The position numbers and the translations under genes are program-made. From Spirochaetaceae bacterium bin103 (GTDB lineage: Bacteria; Spirochaetota; Spirochaetia; SZUA-6; Bin103), in the NCBI GenBank assembly GCA_002238925.1, contig MPNH01000001.1, positions 186,001 through 250,000 of the forward strand: DNA of 64,000 nucleotides, in the 5' to 3' direction. The notes under the pieces were generated by a model. It was not told where the DNA came from and ran no database searches. It worked only from the letters and a program-made list of their open reading frames with translations. Below are positions 18,823 through 27,960 of this stretch, piece by piece (the stretch's first letter is position 1; every line of letters starts with the position of its first letter).

Positions 18823-19320
18823 GTGGCGGAGCAGACTCGGCAGACAATCGTGTGGCCACTGATCTTCTCGTATAGGGGCAACGTATTCGGCCACCGATAT
18901 ATCGCTGCCGTCTCCTCGGTTAGCCGCGTTCTCGGCATCCGGGAGGACGACGGGATCTGGTTGAGCGGAGTTCAGCCGGGAGGCATCGCGGCGGGTGGGT
19001 CCGACGTGTGGGAAGCGTGCGCGGCGTACCGGAAAGCGTTCGTCGGTGTCCTGGCGGACATCGCGTCGTCGGTCGGCGACTTTCGGGAGTTCCAGGCGGA
19101 AGCCGCGCGGCTGCTGGCGGAACGAGATGATGCGGCATTCGATGACTGGACGGTGGCAGTGGAGGGCATCCGCACGAGCCGGCTCGACTGGCGACAGATG
19201 CAGCAGTTGCCCGTCAAGCCCGCGGCCATGACACCTTCGTTGGCCGTCACCTTGAAGTCGGAACTGACCGCAGCCGACAACCTGATCGACGACGCCCCTG
19301 AGCTTGCCACGGCTGCCTGA
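18823..19320 (+). CDS. Hypothetical protein, possible HicB-like antitoxin, 165 aa
   Basis: Not firmly recognised. The first 80 residues, with FGHRYIAAVSSVSRVLG, DDGIWLSGVQPGGIAAGG and WEACAAYRKAFVGVLADIA, resemble the HicB pattern of strands followed by a helix, in which a protein-mimic domain blocks a HicA toxin. The remaining 85 residues are helical and end in AVTLKSELTAADNLIDDAPE. The next small frame could encode the partner. GTG 18823 has GGGGAGAGG upstream. The HicB assignment is an inference from pattern, not from a search. Confidence 0.5.
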   Translation: MAEQTRQTIVWPLIFSYRGNVFGHRYIAAVSSVSRVLGIREDDGIWLSGVQPGGIAAGGSDVWEACAAYRKAFVGVLADIASSVGDFREFQAEAARLLAERDDAAFDDWTVAVEGIRTSRLDWRQMQQLPVKPAAMTPSLAVTLKSELTAADNLIDDAPELATAA

Positions 19321-19374
19321 GCCGAATGCTCCGCGAAATCGCGCTACGCACCGTCTGGGCCATGCTGGCAGAGT

Positions 19375-19563
19375 GTGCCCCAGGACCATACGGTCGAAGA
19401 GAAGCTGCACCACTACTGGGTCCGCTACAACGGAAAGACGTACCGGTCGCTGCCGCTCGGAAGACGTGGCGCGCGCCGCCCCATGGTGCAGGCGTTCCAC
19501 ATCCGCAAGATGGTTACACACCTCGCCATCGACCGCAATTGCGCAGATCGGTATCTGTCATAG
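19375..19563 (+). CDS. Small hypothetical protein, possible toxin partner, 62 aa
   Basis: A basic 62-residue protein starting at GTG 19375. HHYWVRYNGKTYRSLPLG followed by HIRKMVTHLAI suggests two strands and a helix, a HicA-like half, without its usual first helix. It is in the same frame as the upstream gene, and codons 19321-19374 between them are open, so a TGA at 19318-19320 is all that separates the two. It may be a read-through or decayed fusion. The next gene is convergent, 17 bases away. Confidence 0.45.
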   Translation: MPQDHTVEEKLHHYWVRYNGKTYRSLPLGRRGARRPMVQAFHIRKMVTHLAIDRNCADRYLS

Positions 19564-19580
19564 CCAGCGATTAGGGCGGT

Positions 19581-20597
19581 TCACGCGTGCGGCATCTCCC
19601 TGACCTGGCGGCGCCTTGGTGCCGGGCGGCGGGAGCCGATAGGGATAACGTTGCCGGGGGAGATGGTTTGGTTGGCGGGAAGCGGCGCATCGCCTTTCTT
19701 GGCGGCGATGGCGGCTACGCTGGAGGTGTCCTTGAGCTTGTCGGTGGCTTCGACCGCGTCCAGGTCGCGGTAGTAGTCGAACCAGGGTAGCCCGGCGTTG
19801 GCGTACTGGGCGGCGGTCGGCGGCTCGGTGGGCGGCTGTTCGCCGGTAATTGATTGCCACTGCCGGGAGTTGACGATGCTGACGAAGCAGCGGCTGAAAT
19901 GGCGTTGGTCCCAGACGTCCAGGCCGTGCGGATCGTCGTAGATTTCCTGCCGCATGCGTCCGCCGGGCGCCAGGCCCATCGCGCTCTCGGTTGGCGGGCC
20001 ATAAACAACGTCGGGCGCCACATCGTATGCCACTCGACACGTCTCCTCCCGACGCATCTCCTCGTAGCGCTCGCGCTTCATCGGGATGGCGATGATCTGC
20101 AGGCCGCCGTGCTCGGCGGCGCCGGTGAGTTGCTCCTCCACCGTGTAGCCGGCGCCGAGCGGCATCGCCACGAACTGGCGAATCAAGCCTTTTTCGACGC
20201 AGTAGCCGTCCAGCCACGGCTGCTCGGGCACGACCAGGTAGTCCTGCGGGTCGCGGTTGAGCCGCTCGGCCCAGGCGTCGCCGGTGACGGCGCAGATCTT
20301 GCCGGTGGCTACCTTGATCGCGAACGGATAGCCGGAGTCGCTGTCGAAGCTGAGCCACATCGCCTCGGCCTGGTGCATCGGCAGCAGCACGCCGCCGCGG
20401 CGCCGCCAGGCGTCGGGAAGCTGGGCCAGGTAGTCGTCCACATGGCGTAGCGGGAAACTGCCGAGGCCCGGCGGCAGCGGGTAATCATCGCCGTCATCCG
20501 GGATGCGCAGCGTGCGTTGGAAGTCGATCGCACAGGCCGCATCCGGGTGGACCTCCGGAAACCGGAACGTCAGCCGGTCCAATTCGAGGGTAATCAT
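19581..20597 (-). CDS. Conserved hypothetical protein paired with an XRE regulator, 338 aa
   Basis: I recall similar proteins annotated only as hypothetical in diverse bacteria, but know no function. Notable segments are DFQRTLRIPDDGDDYPLPPG (about 26-45), IKVATGKICAVTGDAWAER (about 94), FVAMPLGAGYTVEEQLTG (about 138), MGLAPGGRMRQEIYDD (about 205) and WDQRHFSRCFV (about 225). The protein has no membrane segments or signal peptide. ATG 20597 is chosen because GGAGG lies 10 bases before it; an ATG 15 bases further up would have no proper spacing. It starts 31 bases downstream of the XRE gene stop, so the two are one operon. Confidence 0.7.
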   Translation of the reverse strand: MITLELDRLTFRFPEVHPDAACAIDFQRTLRIPDDGDDYPLPPGLGSFPLRHVDDYLAQLPDAWRRRGGVLLPMHQAEAMWLSFDSDSGYPFAIKVATGKICAVTGDAWAERLNRDPQDYLVVPEQPWLDGYCVEKGLIRQFVAMPLGAGYTVEEQLTGAAEHGGLQIIAIPMKRERYEEMRREETCRVAYDVAPDVVYGPPTESAMGLAPGGRMRQEIYDDPHGLDVWDQRHFSRCFVSIVNSRQWQSITGEQPPTEPPTAAQYANAGLPWFDYYRDLDAVEATDKLKDTSSVAAIAAKKGDAPLPANQTISPGNVIPIGSRRPAPRRRQVREMPHA

Positions 20598-20628
20598 CTG
20601 TCGGGTATCCTCCATCCCTTCGATTTGC

Positions 20629-20982
20629 TCACCAGTCACCGTCTCGCACCTCGCGCACCACGCGCAGAATTGCGTGATCCGGCGCCTCACGAAGTTGGCG
20701 CAGCAGGTCGGCGAACAGCCTCGGCCGGCGGCGGATGATCTCCTGCAGGTCGCTGGAGACTTTGCCGCCAAGTGCCAGCAGCACGTCCGGGTCTTCGCCC
20801 AGCTCCCGTGCCAGCCGCTTCGTGGTCGCCTCCGAGGGCGGCGCCACGTCGCCGCGTTCTATCTTGCTCAGATAGGCCGGCTCCACCCCTACCCGCTGCG
20901 CCACCTGACGCAACGAGTAGCTGCGGTCGTTCTGCCGAAGACGCTCGCGTGTCTCTCTGACCGTGACCCCAAAGTGAGTCAT
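20629..20982 (-). CDS. XRE-family helix-turn-helix regulator, 117 aa
   Basis: A lambda-repressor-like HTH covers about residues 6-62: TVRETRERLRQNDRSYSLRQ, VAQRVGVEPAYLSKIERG, then a stabilising helix ATTKRLARELGEDPDVLLALGG. The C-terminal 35 residues are a basic helix. ATG 20982 is preferred over longer starts because the HTH begins at once and an inverted repeat lies directly upstream. It likely represses its own operon, and perhaps the divergent helicase gene, through the 18-bp element at 20983-21000. Confidence 0.85.
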   Translation of the reverse strand: MTHFGVTVRETRERLRQNDRSYSLRQVAQRVGVEPAYLSKIERGDVAPPSEATTKRLARELGEDPDVLLALGGKVSSDLQEIIRRRPRLFADLLRQLREAPDHAILRVVREVRDGDW

Positions 20983-21000
20983 GTGTCGTAAACATAACAC
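20983..21000. promoter_or_regulatory. Imperfect palindrome, possible XRE operator
   Basis: GTGTCGTAAACATAACAC is an inverted repeat with 5 of 7 arm positions matching. It abuts the XRE start codon in the divergent XRE/helicase region. Inferred only from position and symmetry. Confidence 0.35.
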
Positions 21001-21150
21001 GATTTGGGGCCAGCGACAACCCAGTGTTGCGAGCCCTTGTGCAGTCAGCACCGGTGTTGCTTCGAGCGCCGACCAACAGCGCGGACTTGCGACCGTCTCG
21101 GCAGCGCAGATAGGATACGCTCGTCAGGCGCACAGGCGTCTCACTACACC

Positions 21151-23964
21151 ATGGCCAAGACACCAAAAAGAGTCGAATCAGGGCGTAGACGGCGGCCGCG
21201 TGATGGGCCGCCCACGCTGCCTGGTTGGATCTCCACCGACGAAGACGAGATCAAGCGCCGGCAGTGGCGCGGCCGTACCGAGATCGACGAGGTGCAGGCC
21301 CTTGAGGGAGGACGTCAGTTCGGCGATTACCGCGTGACCTCGTCGGGCGGCCGCAGCTACGTGGTCGAGATACGCTCCCTGGGCGAGCACATCAACTCGT
21401 GCGAGTGTCACGACTACCGCGCCAACCGGTTGGGCAGTTGCAAGCATGTGGAGGGCGTGCTGCACCGTCTCCGGACCGCCCGTGTGCTGCGTGCGCTCGC
21501 CAAGGATGCCGGCGAACGTATCGAGATCTTCCTTGATGAGCGCTCCGCACGCGCCGTGCGCATGGCAGTTCCTGCCGAGTTCGCTGGTGCCGCCACGCTC
21601 GTGGCGGAGACACAACGGCTCTGCGCCAACCTGCGCCGCGGCTCGCAACGCGCGTTGCGCTCCCTGCAGCGGCTGGCGACGCAGCATCCCGATTCCCTGC
21701 GGGTCTCGCGCCTGCTTGATGGCTGGATCGCCGCACGTCGCGCAGCGCAACGCAGGCAGCGCGAGTACGACCGATTCCGGGTCAGTCTGACCGCCGACGG
21801 TGACGCGCTCGACCTGCTCAAGCAGCCGCTGCTGCCCTACCAGGTCGACGGCGTGCTGCACTTGGCGTTTCGGGAGCGCGCCCTGCTCGCCGACGACATG
21901 GGCCTCGGCAAGACCGTTCAGGCGATTGCCGCGTGCGCACTCCTGCGCGAACGGCGCGGCGTCGAGCGCGTGTTGGTGGTGTCGCCGGCATCACTCAAGG
22001 CGGAGTGGGAAGAACAGATCGCCCGCTTCTCGGAGTTGCCGGCGCGCATAGTGGCAGGCAACCGACTCATGCGGCGCGCGGCGTACCGCGGGCGAACCTT
22101 CTTCACGCTGTGCAACTACGAGCAGATTCTGGCCGACGGCGACGATCTGCTCGACCTCCTGCAGCCGGAAGTGGTGATCCTGGACGAAGCGCAGCGCATC
22201 AAGAACTGGCAGACCAAGACCGCCAACGCGGTCAAACGGCTGCGCAGCCGCTATGCGTTCGTGCTCACCGGCACCCCGCTGGAAAATCGCATCGACGAGA
22301 TCTACTCCATCGTTCAGTTTCTCGATCCGGAGTTGCTCGGTCCGCTGTTCCGCTTCAACCGGGAGTTCTATGAGCTGGACGCAAAAGGCCGCCCCACCGG
22401 CTACCGGAACCTGGAGCAGCTAGCCGACCGCATCGCTCCGGTGATGCTACGGCGGCGCAAGGAGGAGGTGGAACGTCAGCTCCCGAGCCGGATGACGAAG
22501 ACCTTTTTCGTGCCGATGACCGACACCCAGCTTGCTGTGTACGAGGATTACGAGTCGGGGGCGCGGCGTCTCGCGTGGCTTGCGCAACGCCGGCCGCTTA
22601 CCAAGGAGGAGCACGACCGGCTGCAGCAATTCCTGGCCTGCATGCGCATGGTGTGCGACACGCCCACCATTCTCGACGGCGAACGCCACGAGTGCCCGAA
22701 GCTGGACGAGATCGAGCGCCTGCTGCCGGATCTGCTCAGCGATCCGCAGCGCAAGGTCCTGATCTTCTCCGAGTGGGTGCGGATGCTGGCGCTGGTGCGC
22801 GAGTGTGCCGTCGCGGCCGGTGTCGAATTCGCCTGGCACACCGGTTCCGTCCCCCAGCTCCGGCGCCGGGCCGAGATCCGCCGCTTCCGCGAAGACCCCG
22901 AGTGCCGGCTGTTCCTGTCTTCCGAGTCGGGCGGTGTGGGACTCAACCTGCAGGCAGCCGACACGGTAATCAACCTGGACCAGCCGTGGAATCCAGCCCG
23001 CCTGGAGCAGCGCATTGCGCGCGCCTGGCGCAAACATCAGACGCGGCCGGTCACGGTGATCAACCTGGTGAGCGAAAAGACAATCGAGCATCGCATGCTG
23101 GGATTGCTGGACGCCAAGCGAGCGCTCGCAGATGGAGTGATCGACCGGCGCGGCGATCTGTCCGCGATCCGCATGCCCACCAGCCGCGCGGCATTCATGG
23201 AGCGCCTGAACGCCGTGCTCGGTACGGACGGCGAGCAGGAGTCTGTTGCAGACGCCGAGCCTCAGCCGCGTAGTGCTGTCGAGCAGCTACGGGACGACTT
23301 GGTAGCCCAGCATGGTTCGGCCGTGCAGCGCATCCTGGTTTGTGACGACTCAGATCAGGCCGAGAATCCGAAGACGATATTGGTGGTACTGGACGTGCCT
23401 CCGGCACGCGCCGTCGAGGCAGAGAGCCGCCTCGCTGAGGCTGCCGACGTGCGCGTGACCGTGATCGACGCGGCCAGCCACGAGGCGATGCAACGCCTCG
23501 CCCGAAACGGGCTGATCGACATGCCGGGAGATCGGATGCGGGAGATTCACCCTGCCCAGGGGGCCGAACAGGAGCGCGCCGCGGCGTATGCGGCTCGGGC
23601 ACGCACCCTGGCAGGGCACGCCGCCCACAAGCTCAAGGCCGCCGCGCTGCTGGAAGGAGGCGGCTTCGCGGAGGAAGCGCACGTGCCGGCGTTGGAGGGC
23701 GCGCGCCTCGCGGTCGGCGCCCTGGCGGCGGCGCGCGGCGAGTCGGAGCCGGACGACGCCGACGCGGCCGCGGCATTCCTGCTGGATAACGGAGCGGACG
23801 GAATACCGAACGATCTGCCACATGAGGCGATACGTATCCTGTTGGGAGAATCGGCCACCGACGGCATCGTCACCCCGGTGCGAGCACTGGTCGAGCGCAT
23901 CTCCGGGATCGTCGAAGACCTGCCCTATCCGGCGGTTACGGGCGGCGAGCAGCTGCGCCGGTAG
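21151..23964 (+). CDS. SWIM zinc-finger SNF2-family helicase/ATPase, 937 aa
   Basis: The N-terminal SWIM domain (about 70-106) has the CxC...CxH ligands CEC (84-86) and CKH (97-99). A helical spacer leads to the SNF2 ATPase: motif I DDMGLGKT (about 248-255), motif II DEAQ in place of DEAH (346-349), LTGTPLENR, and the C-terminal helicase lobe with GGVGLNLQAAD and RIARAWRKHQTRPV. Beyond about residue 690 is a roughly 250-residue extension of unknown role. Such proteins are DNA translocases that remodel protein-DNA complexes. Similar SWIM-SNF2 proteins appear both in housekeeping settings and in defence islands. The ATG gives the family-like opening; no strong ribosome site is visible. It is divergent from the XRE gene. 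Confidence 0.88.
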   Translation: MAKTPKRVESGRRRRPRDGPPTLPGWISTDEDEIKRRQWRGRTEIDEVQALEGGRQFGDYRVTSSGGRSYVVEIRSLGEHINSCECHDYRANRLGSCKHVEGVLHRLRTARVLRALAKDAGERIEIFLDERSARAVRMAVPAEFAGAATLVAETQRLCANLRRGSQRALRSLQRLATQHPDSLRVSRLLDGWIAARRAAQRRQREYDRFRVSLTADGDALDLLKQPLLPYQVDGVLHLAFRERALLADDMGLGKTVQAIAACALLRERRGVERVLVVSPASLKAEWEEQIARFSELPARIVAGNRLMRRAAYRGRTFFTLCNYEQILADGDDLLDLLQPEVVILDEAQRIKNWQTKTANAVKRLRSRYAFVLTGTPLENRIDEIYSIVQFLDPELLGPLFRFNREFYELDAKGRPTGYRNLEQLADRIAPVMLRRRKEEVERQLPSRMTKTFFVPMTDTQLAVYEDYESGARRLAWLAQRRPLTKEEHDRLQQFLACMRMVCDTPTILDGERHECPKLDEIERLLPDLLSDPQRKVLIFSEWVRMLALVRECAVAAGVEFAWHTGSVPQLRRRAEIRRFREDPECRLFLSSESGGVGLNLQAADTVINLDQPWNPARLEQRIARAWRKHQTRPVTVINLVSEKTIEHRMLGLLDAKRALADGVIDRRGDLSAIRMPTSRAAFMERLNAVLGTDGEQESVADAEPQPRSAVEQLRDDLVAQHGSAVQRILVCDDSDQAENPKTILVVLDVPPARAVEAESRLAEAADVRVTVIDAASHEAMQRLARNGLIDMPGDRMREIHPAQGAEQERAAAYAARARTLAGHAAHKLKAAALLEGGGFAEEAHVPALEGARLAVGALAAARGESEPDDADAAAAFLLDNGADGIPNDLPHEAIRILLGESATDGIVTPVRALVERISGIVEDLPYPAVTGGEQLRR

Positions 23965-24073
23965 TGCGCGATGGCGCCGATGTATACCGGTTCGCGTGAA
24001 GCCATGATCTGTTCCCGTCAGGCGTTGTGCGGCGCGCGGTGCCACCTGCTGCGTCGTACGAGTGTTGTAACGC

Positions 24074-24103
24074 AAAAGGAGGCGGCGTGAGCCGCCGCCT
24101 CCT
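24074..24103 (-). terminator. Rho-independent terminator of the sugar ABC operon
   Basis: On the minus strand a 10-bp GC-rich stem (AGGAGGCGGC with GCCGCCTCCT, 7-base loop) is followed by TTTT. It lies 41 bases beyond the solute-binding protein stop. Confidence 0.85.
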
Positions 24104-24144
24104 GGGTTGAATCGAAGTGAATGCTCGTTTGGAGCGCCCGCTCG

Positions 24145-25800
24145 TCAGAGAGGACGGACCGGGTGGCCGGTTCCGCGGTCGTGGGGGCGCGGGGTGACGC
24201 CGCCGGTGCCTGCCAGGAACTTGTCCAGGTTTTCCTGCCAGATCTCCATCAGCCGCGGCAGGCCGATCGAGTTCAGGTCCTCCTGGAACTGCTCCCACTC
24301 CTCGTCGGCGCCGCCCTCGGTGATCCACCGGGCCAGGGTCTTCTGCACCAGGGCCTGAATGTCAGGCAGCATCGTCTGCTCTTCGTTGATCTGCGCCGAG
24401 GACAGCATCGGGCGCGGCCAGTACATTTCCGGCCACTGGTCGGCATAGGTGTCGTACTTCACCGTGCCGCACATCTCCGCGGCCTCGAAGATGAACATGT
24501 TCAGGTACATGTCGTTGTCGATCGAGGTGATGAAGCCGGGTCCTATCGTCTCCAGGTCGCGCCACTCCGACAGCCCGAGGCCCTCCGGGGTCGGCGCCAC
24601 GCCATAGGTGCCGTCTTCGTTTTCGATCACGCGCACGCCGAGCGGTCCCTCCATGGTAGTGAGGCTGTTGAGCGGATCGTACCAGTAGTCGATCCAGCGC
24701 ATCACCACCTCGGGGTGTTCGGCGGCGGCGGTGATCGGCGCAATTCCGCGATCCCAGGAGAAGCGGTAGTTGGCCTTCGGCTCGTAGCCGGGCGCCGTCA
24801 GCGCCGGCAGGTACTCCCAGTCCAGCCAGCGGCTGGTGTCCACGCTGTTCTGCGCCCACCAGTCGTTGAAGCTGAACAGTTGGTCCTGCTTGAACTTGGC
24901 AACGTATCCGCTCCAGTCGTGAGAGAATACCTCCGGATCGACAAGTCCCGCCTCCCACAGCCGGTGCAGGTACTTGGCGGTGTCCTTGAAGCCCTCCTGC
25001 GTGGGCGCGTAGACCACCTTGCCGTCCTGCACCATCATCAGGTCACGGTTGTCTCCAAAGCCTTCTTCCACCGGCAGGCCGTGTGCCCAGAAGAACGTGC
25101 TCATGCCCTGAGCGCAACCGCCGAAGTTGAACGACAGCGGGATCTCGTCCGCTTCGCCGTTGCCGTTCAGGTCGCCGGCGTTCTTTACCGCCATCAGCAA
25201 CTCGTAATATTCCTCGGTGGTAGTGGGAACCTCGGCGCCGAGCTCATCCAGCCACGGCTTGTTCAGGTAGGTGAGCGGACAGGTGGTGGTCCAGCTTCCC
25301 TCGTTGAGCTTGAACAGCGCGTAGATGTTGCCGTCGGACGCGGTAATGAACGGACGCAACGTGGGTTTCTTGTCGAAAATCGCGGTCACATTGGGAGCGA
25401 ACTGGTCAATCAGGTCGTTCATTGGCAGGAACGCGCCCGCCTCGCCGTTGCTGACCACGTTGAAGTCGCTCAGCGGCGCTCCGAACGTGTCCGGCAGGTC
25501 GCCCGACGCCAGCATCAGGTTGGTGCGCTCCACCCACGCATCGCCGTTCACCGCGAGCCAGTCGACCTCGACCCCGGTAATCTCGCGCGCCTGCTCCGGC
25601 ACCATCATCTCGGACGGATCTTTCACGTGGCTGGCCCACTTCTGCCACACCACGCTGATGGTCACCGGCTCGTCGACGATCGGGTAGCCGGTGGCGTTGA
25701 AGCCGGCGGCCTCGGCGGCCGCCTCCTCTGTTGCCGAGGCGAAAGCCCCGGCGGTCACCGCCAGCAACAGGCCGGCGGACAAGGCGAATGTTCGTAGCAT
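24145..25800 (-). CDS. Extracellular solute-binding protein of an oligosaccharide ABC transporter, 551 aa
   Basis: A family 1 periplasmic binding protein of the large AlgQ/LipO type. The signal peptide is MLRTFALSAGLLLAVTAGAF and cleavage is expected after ASA (about 23). A calcium-binding loop DLNGNGEADE (about 210-219) is the hallmark of the alginate-binding protein subgroup. The sugar-binding residues cannot be named. ATG 25800 has GAGGAGGAA just upstream. It is the last gene of a three-gene operon with two permeases; no ATPase gene is nearby, so a shared MsmK/UgpC-like ATPase probably energises it. The final residues RPHDRGTGHPVRPL are atypical and may come from a small frame change. Confidence 0.92.
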   Translation of the reverse strand: MLRTFALSAGLLLAVTAGAFASATEEAAAEAAGFNATGYPIVDEPVTISVVWQKWASHVKDPSEMMVPEQAREITGVEVDWLAVNGDAWVERTNLMLASGDLPDTFGAPLSDFNVVSNGEAGAFLPMNDLIDQFAPNVTAIFDKKPTLRPFITASDGNIYALFKLNEGSWTTTCPLTYLNKPWLDELGAEVPTTTEEYYELLMAVKNAGDLNGNGEADEIPLSFNFGGCAQGMSTFFWAHGLPVEEGFGDNRDLMMVQDGKVVYAPTQEGFKDTAKYLHRLWEAGLVDPEVFSHDWSGYVAKFKQDQLFSFNDWWAQNSVDTSRWLDWEYLPALTAPGYEPKANYRFSWDRGIAPITAAAEHPEVVMRWIDYWYDPLNSLTTMEGPLGVRVIENEDGTYGVAPTPEGLGLSEWRDLETIGPGFITSIDNDMYLNMFIFEAAEMCGTVKYDTYADQWPEMYWPRPMLSSAQINEEQTMLPDIQALVQKTLARWITEGGADEEWEQFQEDLNSIGLPRLMEIWQENLDKFLAGTGGVTPRPHDRGTGHPVRPL

Positions 25801-25863
25801 TGGTTCCTCCTCTGCTCTCTCGGTTCGAATGTTCAAGACCCTAACACGGCCGCGGCCGGTACG

Positions 25864-26829
25864 CTATCCTTTCAAGGATCCGATCATTACCCCGGTCATG
25901 AAGTAGCGCTGCAGGAACGGGTACAGCAGCAGGATCGGCGCCGAAGCCACCACGATGGCGGAAAACTTGATCAGCTCGGCCAGCATCTGAATCTCCGCGA
26001 ACTCGCGCGGGTCGCCGGTGAACATCATCTCCGACAGACGGGCGCGCAGCAGGATGTCGCGCAACACCATCTGCAGCGGGTACTTGTCGGGATCGTTCAG
26101 GAAGATCAGCGCTTCGAAGAAGGCGTTCCAGTGGAACACGCCGTAGAACAGCACCTCCACGGCGATGATCGCGGGCGAGATCGGCAGCACGATCTGAAAG
26201 AAGAAGCGCGCGGTGCCGCAGCCGTCCACGCGCGCCGCCTCCAGCAGTTCGTCGGGAATGGTGGTGGCGAAGAAGGTGCGCGCAATGATCAGGTTGACCA
26301 CGTTGACGGCGGTGGGCAGTACCATGGCGCCAAGGGTGTTGAGCAGCCCGAGGTTGCGCACCACCAGGTAGAGCGGGATCAGGCCGCCGTTGAACAACAT
26401 GGTGAACACGACGAACGCGGAGATCACGTTGCGGCCCTTGAAGTCGCGCCGCGACAGGGCGTAGCCGGCGAGCACGGTGAGGGTGACGTTGAGCGCCGTA
26501 CCGACCGCGGTGTAGATGAAGGTGTTGCGGTAGCCGATGAGGATGTTGGGATCGCGCAGCACGCGCGTGTAGCCCTGTATGGTGAGCCCGCGCGGGTACC
26601 AGGTCACCTTGCCGGTGTTCACCAGGCTCGGTTCGCTGATCGAGGAGATCAGCACGAAGTAGAGCGGGTACACCAGCGCCACCAGCACCAGCGCCAGGAT
26701 GGTCAGGTTGACGGCGTCGAATACCCGGTCGGGGGCGCTCGGCCGCGTTCGGCCGCCGCGCCGCGGGGTGCTCTCCAGGACCCGGTCGAGCGCATGGTCG
26801 GCGTCGCTGCTCAAATCGCGGTCTGCCAT
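25864..26829 (-). CDS. Sugar ABC transporter permease, YtcP/LplC type, 321 aa
   Basis: A carbohydrate-uptake permease of the MalG-like half. It has six predicted membrane helices, the first at about 38-58, and the EAA-type cytoplasmic loop DELLEAARVDGCGTARFFFQ around residue 197-216, which docks on the ATPase. It ends FLQRYFMTGVMIGSLKG, the usual end for this family. The first 30 residues are a hydrophilic, Arg-rich extension. ATG 26829 is the start nearest the upstream permease (19 bases). Confidence 0.92.
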   Translation of the reverse strand: MADRDLSSDADHALDRVLESTPRRGGRTRPSAPDRVFDAVNLTILALVLVALVYPLYFVLISSISEPSLVNTGKVTWYPRGLTIQGYTRVLRDPNILIGYRNTFIYTAVGTALNVTLTVLAGYALSRRDFKGRNVISAFVVFTMLFNGGLIPLYLVVRNLGLLNTLGAMVLPTAVNVVNLIIARTFFATTIPDELLEAARVDGCGTARFFFQIVLPISPAIIAVEVLFYGVFHWNAFFEALIFLNDPDKYPLQMVLRDILLRARLSEMMFTGDPREFAEIQMLAELIKFSAIVVASAPILLLYPFLQRYFMTGVMIGSLKG

Positions 26830-26848
26830 CGCTGTTCTGCGCTTTCGC

Positions 26849-27814
26849 TTACCACAGGCTGTTGCCGGTGACCCGCTTGGCGATCTGGTTGACAAGCAGA
26901 ATCAGGCCCAGGTTGATCACCGCGTTGAACAGTCCCACCGCCGCCGAGAAACTGAACTGCGCCGCGAGCAGCCCCTGCTTGTAGACGTAGGTGGGGATGA
27001 TCTCCGACGCGTCGATGTTGAGCTGTGTCTGCATCAGGAACGCTTTCTGGAAGCCGATGTCCATGAGCCGCCCGACGCGCAGGATCAGCAGCACGACGGC
27101 GGTGGGCACGATGCCGGGGATGTCGATGTGGATGATGCGCTGCAGCTTGGTGGCGCCGTCCACGATCGCGGCTTCGTGCAACTCCGGGTTGATGGTGCTG
27201 AGCACCGCCAGGTAGATGATGGCGGCGAAGCCGGTCTCCTTCCAAATTTCGGTGCCCACGTAGACGTGCCGGAACCACACCGCTTTGCCCATGAAGTCGG
27301 TTGCCCCGCCGCCGAGAAACATGATCAGGCGGTTAACCACGCCGTTGGTGGGCGACAGGAACAGGAAGATCATGCCGATGAACACCACCATCGAAATGAA
27401 GTGGGGAATGTAGGAGGCGGTCTGCAGGGTCTTGCGCATGAGCGGGTAGTCGACCTGGTTGACCATCAGCGCGAAAGCGATCGGCACCGGGAACGCCGCC
27501 ACCAGCACGTACACGCTAATCAGGATGGTGTTGCGGATCAGCAGCTCGAAAAAGTGCGAATTGAAGAACCGCTCGAAGTGGGCAAACCCGGCCCAGGGGC
27601 TGCCCAGGATGCCCTTGATCGGCGAGAAGTTCTTGAACGCGATCACGGCCCCGTACATGGGCCAGTAGTGGAAAATAACGAAGTAGAGAATGGCCGGCAG
27701 CACGAACAGGTACAGCACCCAACTGTCGCGCAGATAGCGCGCCATCGAGTGGCCCGGCACTGCGGTGGTCTGAATTTCCTGAGCTGCGGGCGGTACCTCG
27801 GTATCGATTGCCAT
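26849..27814 (-). CDS. Sugar ABC transporter permease, LplB/YteP type, 321 aa
   Basis: The MalF-like partner of the preceding permease. The N-terminal sequence RDSWVLYLFVLPAILYFVIF starts helix 1, YGAVIAFKNFSP is the LplB signature, and the EAA loop is NPELHEAAIVDGATKLQRI (about 215). It is first in the three-gene operon, with the start at ATG 27814. LplB/YtcP systems import oligosaccharides, often from pectin, alginate or other plant and algal polymers; the actual substrate here is unknown. Confidence 0.92.
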   Translation of the reverse strand: MAIDTEVPPAAQEIQTTAVPGHSMARYLRDSWVLYLFVLPAILYFVIFHYWPMYGAVIAFKNFSPIKGILGSPWAGFAHFERFFNSHFFELLIRNTILISVYVLVAAFPVPIAFALMVNQVDYPLMRKTLQTASYIPHFISMVVFIGMIFLFLSPTNGVVNRLIMFLGGGATDFMGKAVWFRHVYVGTEIWKETGFAAIIYLAVLSTINPELHEAAIVDGATKLQRIIHIDIPGIVPTAVVLLILRVGRLMDIGFQKAFLMQTQLNIDASEIIPTYVYKQGLLAAQFSFSAAVGLFNAVINLGLILLVNQIAKRVTGNSLW

Positions 27815-27960
27815 CGTGTTCCGTGTCGCCGGTGACGCTAGCACGGGCTCCGAACGCGGTCAACCATTCGGCGGGCGGCTGCTGGCGGCGTGGCCTGGAT
27901 CGGCGCATGTTCGAACGTGGTACCATGGGATACGGAACTGATGCGGGAGCGGGAAGAGCG

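Noticed and set aside
24121-25797. A 558-codon plus-strand frame opposite the solute-binding protein gene
   Set aside because: Low-complexity antisense of a gene with a signal peptide and clear family match; GC-rich DNA gives many such frames.
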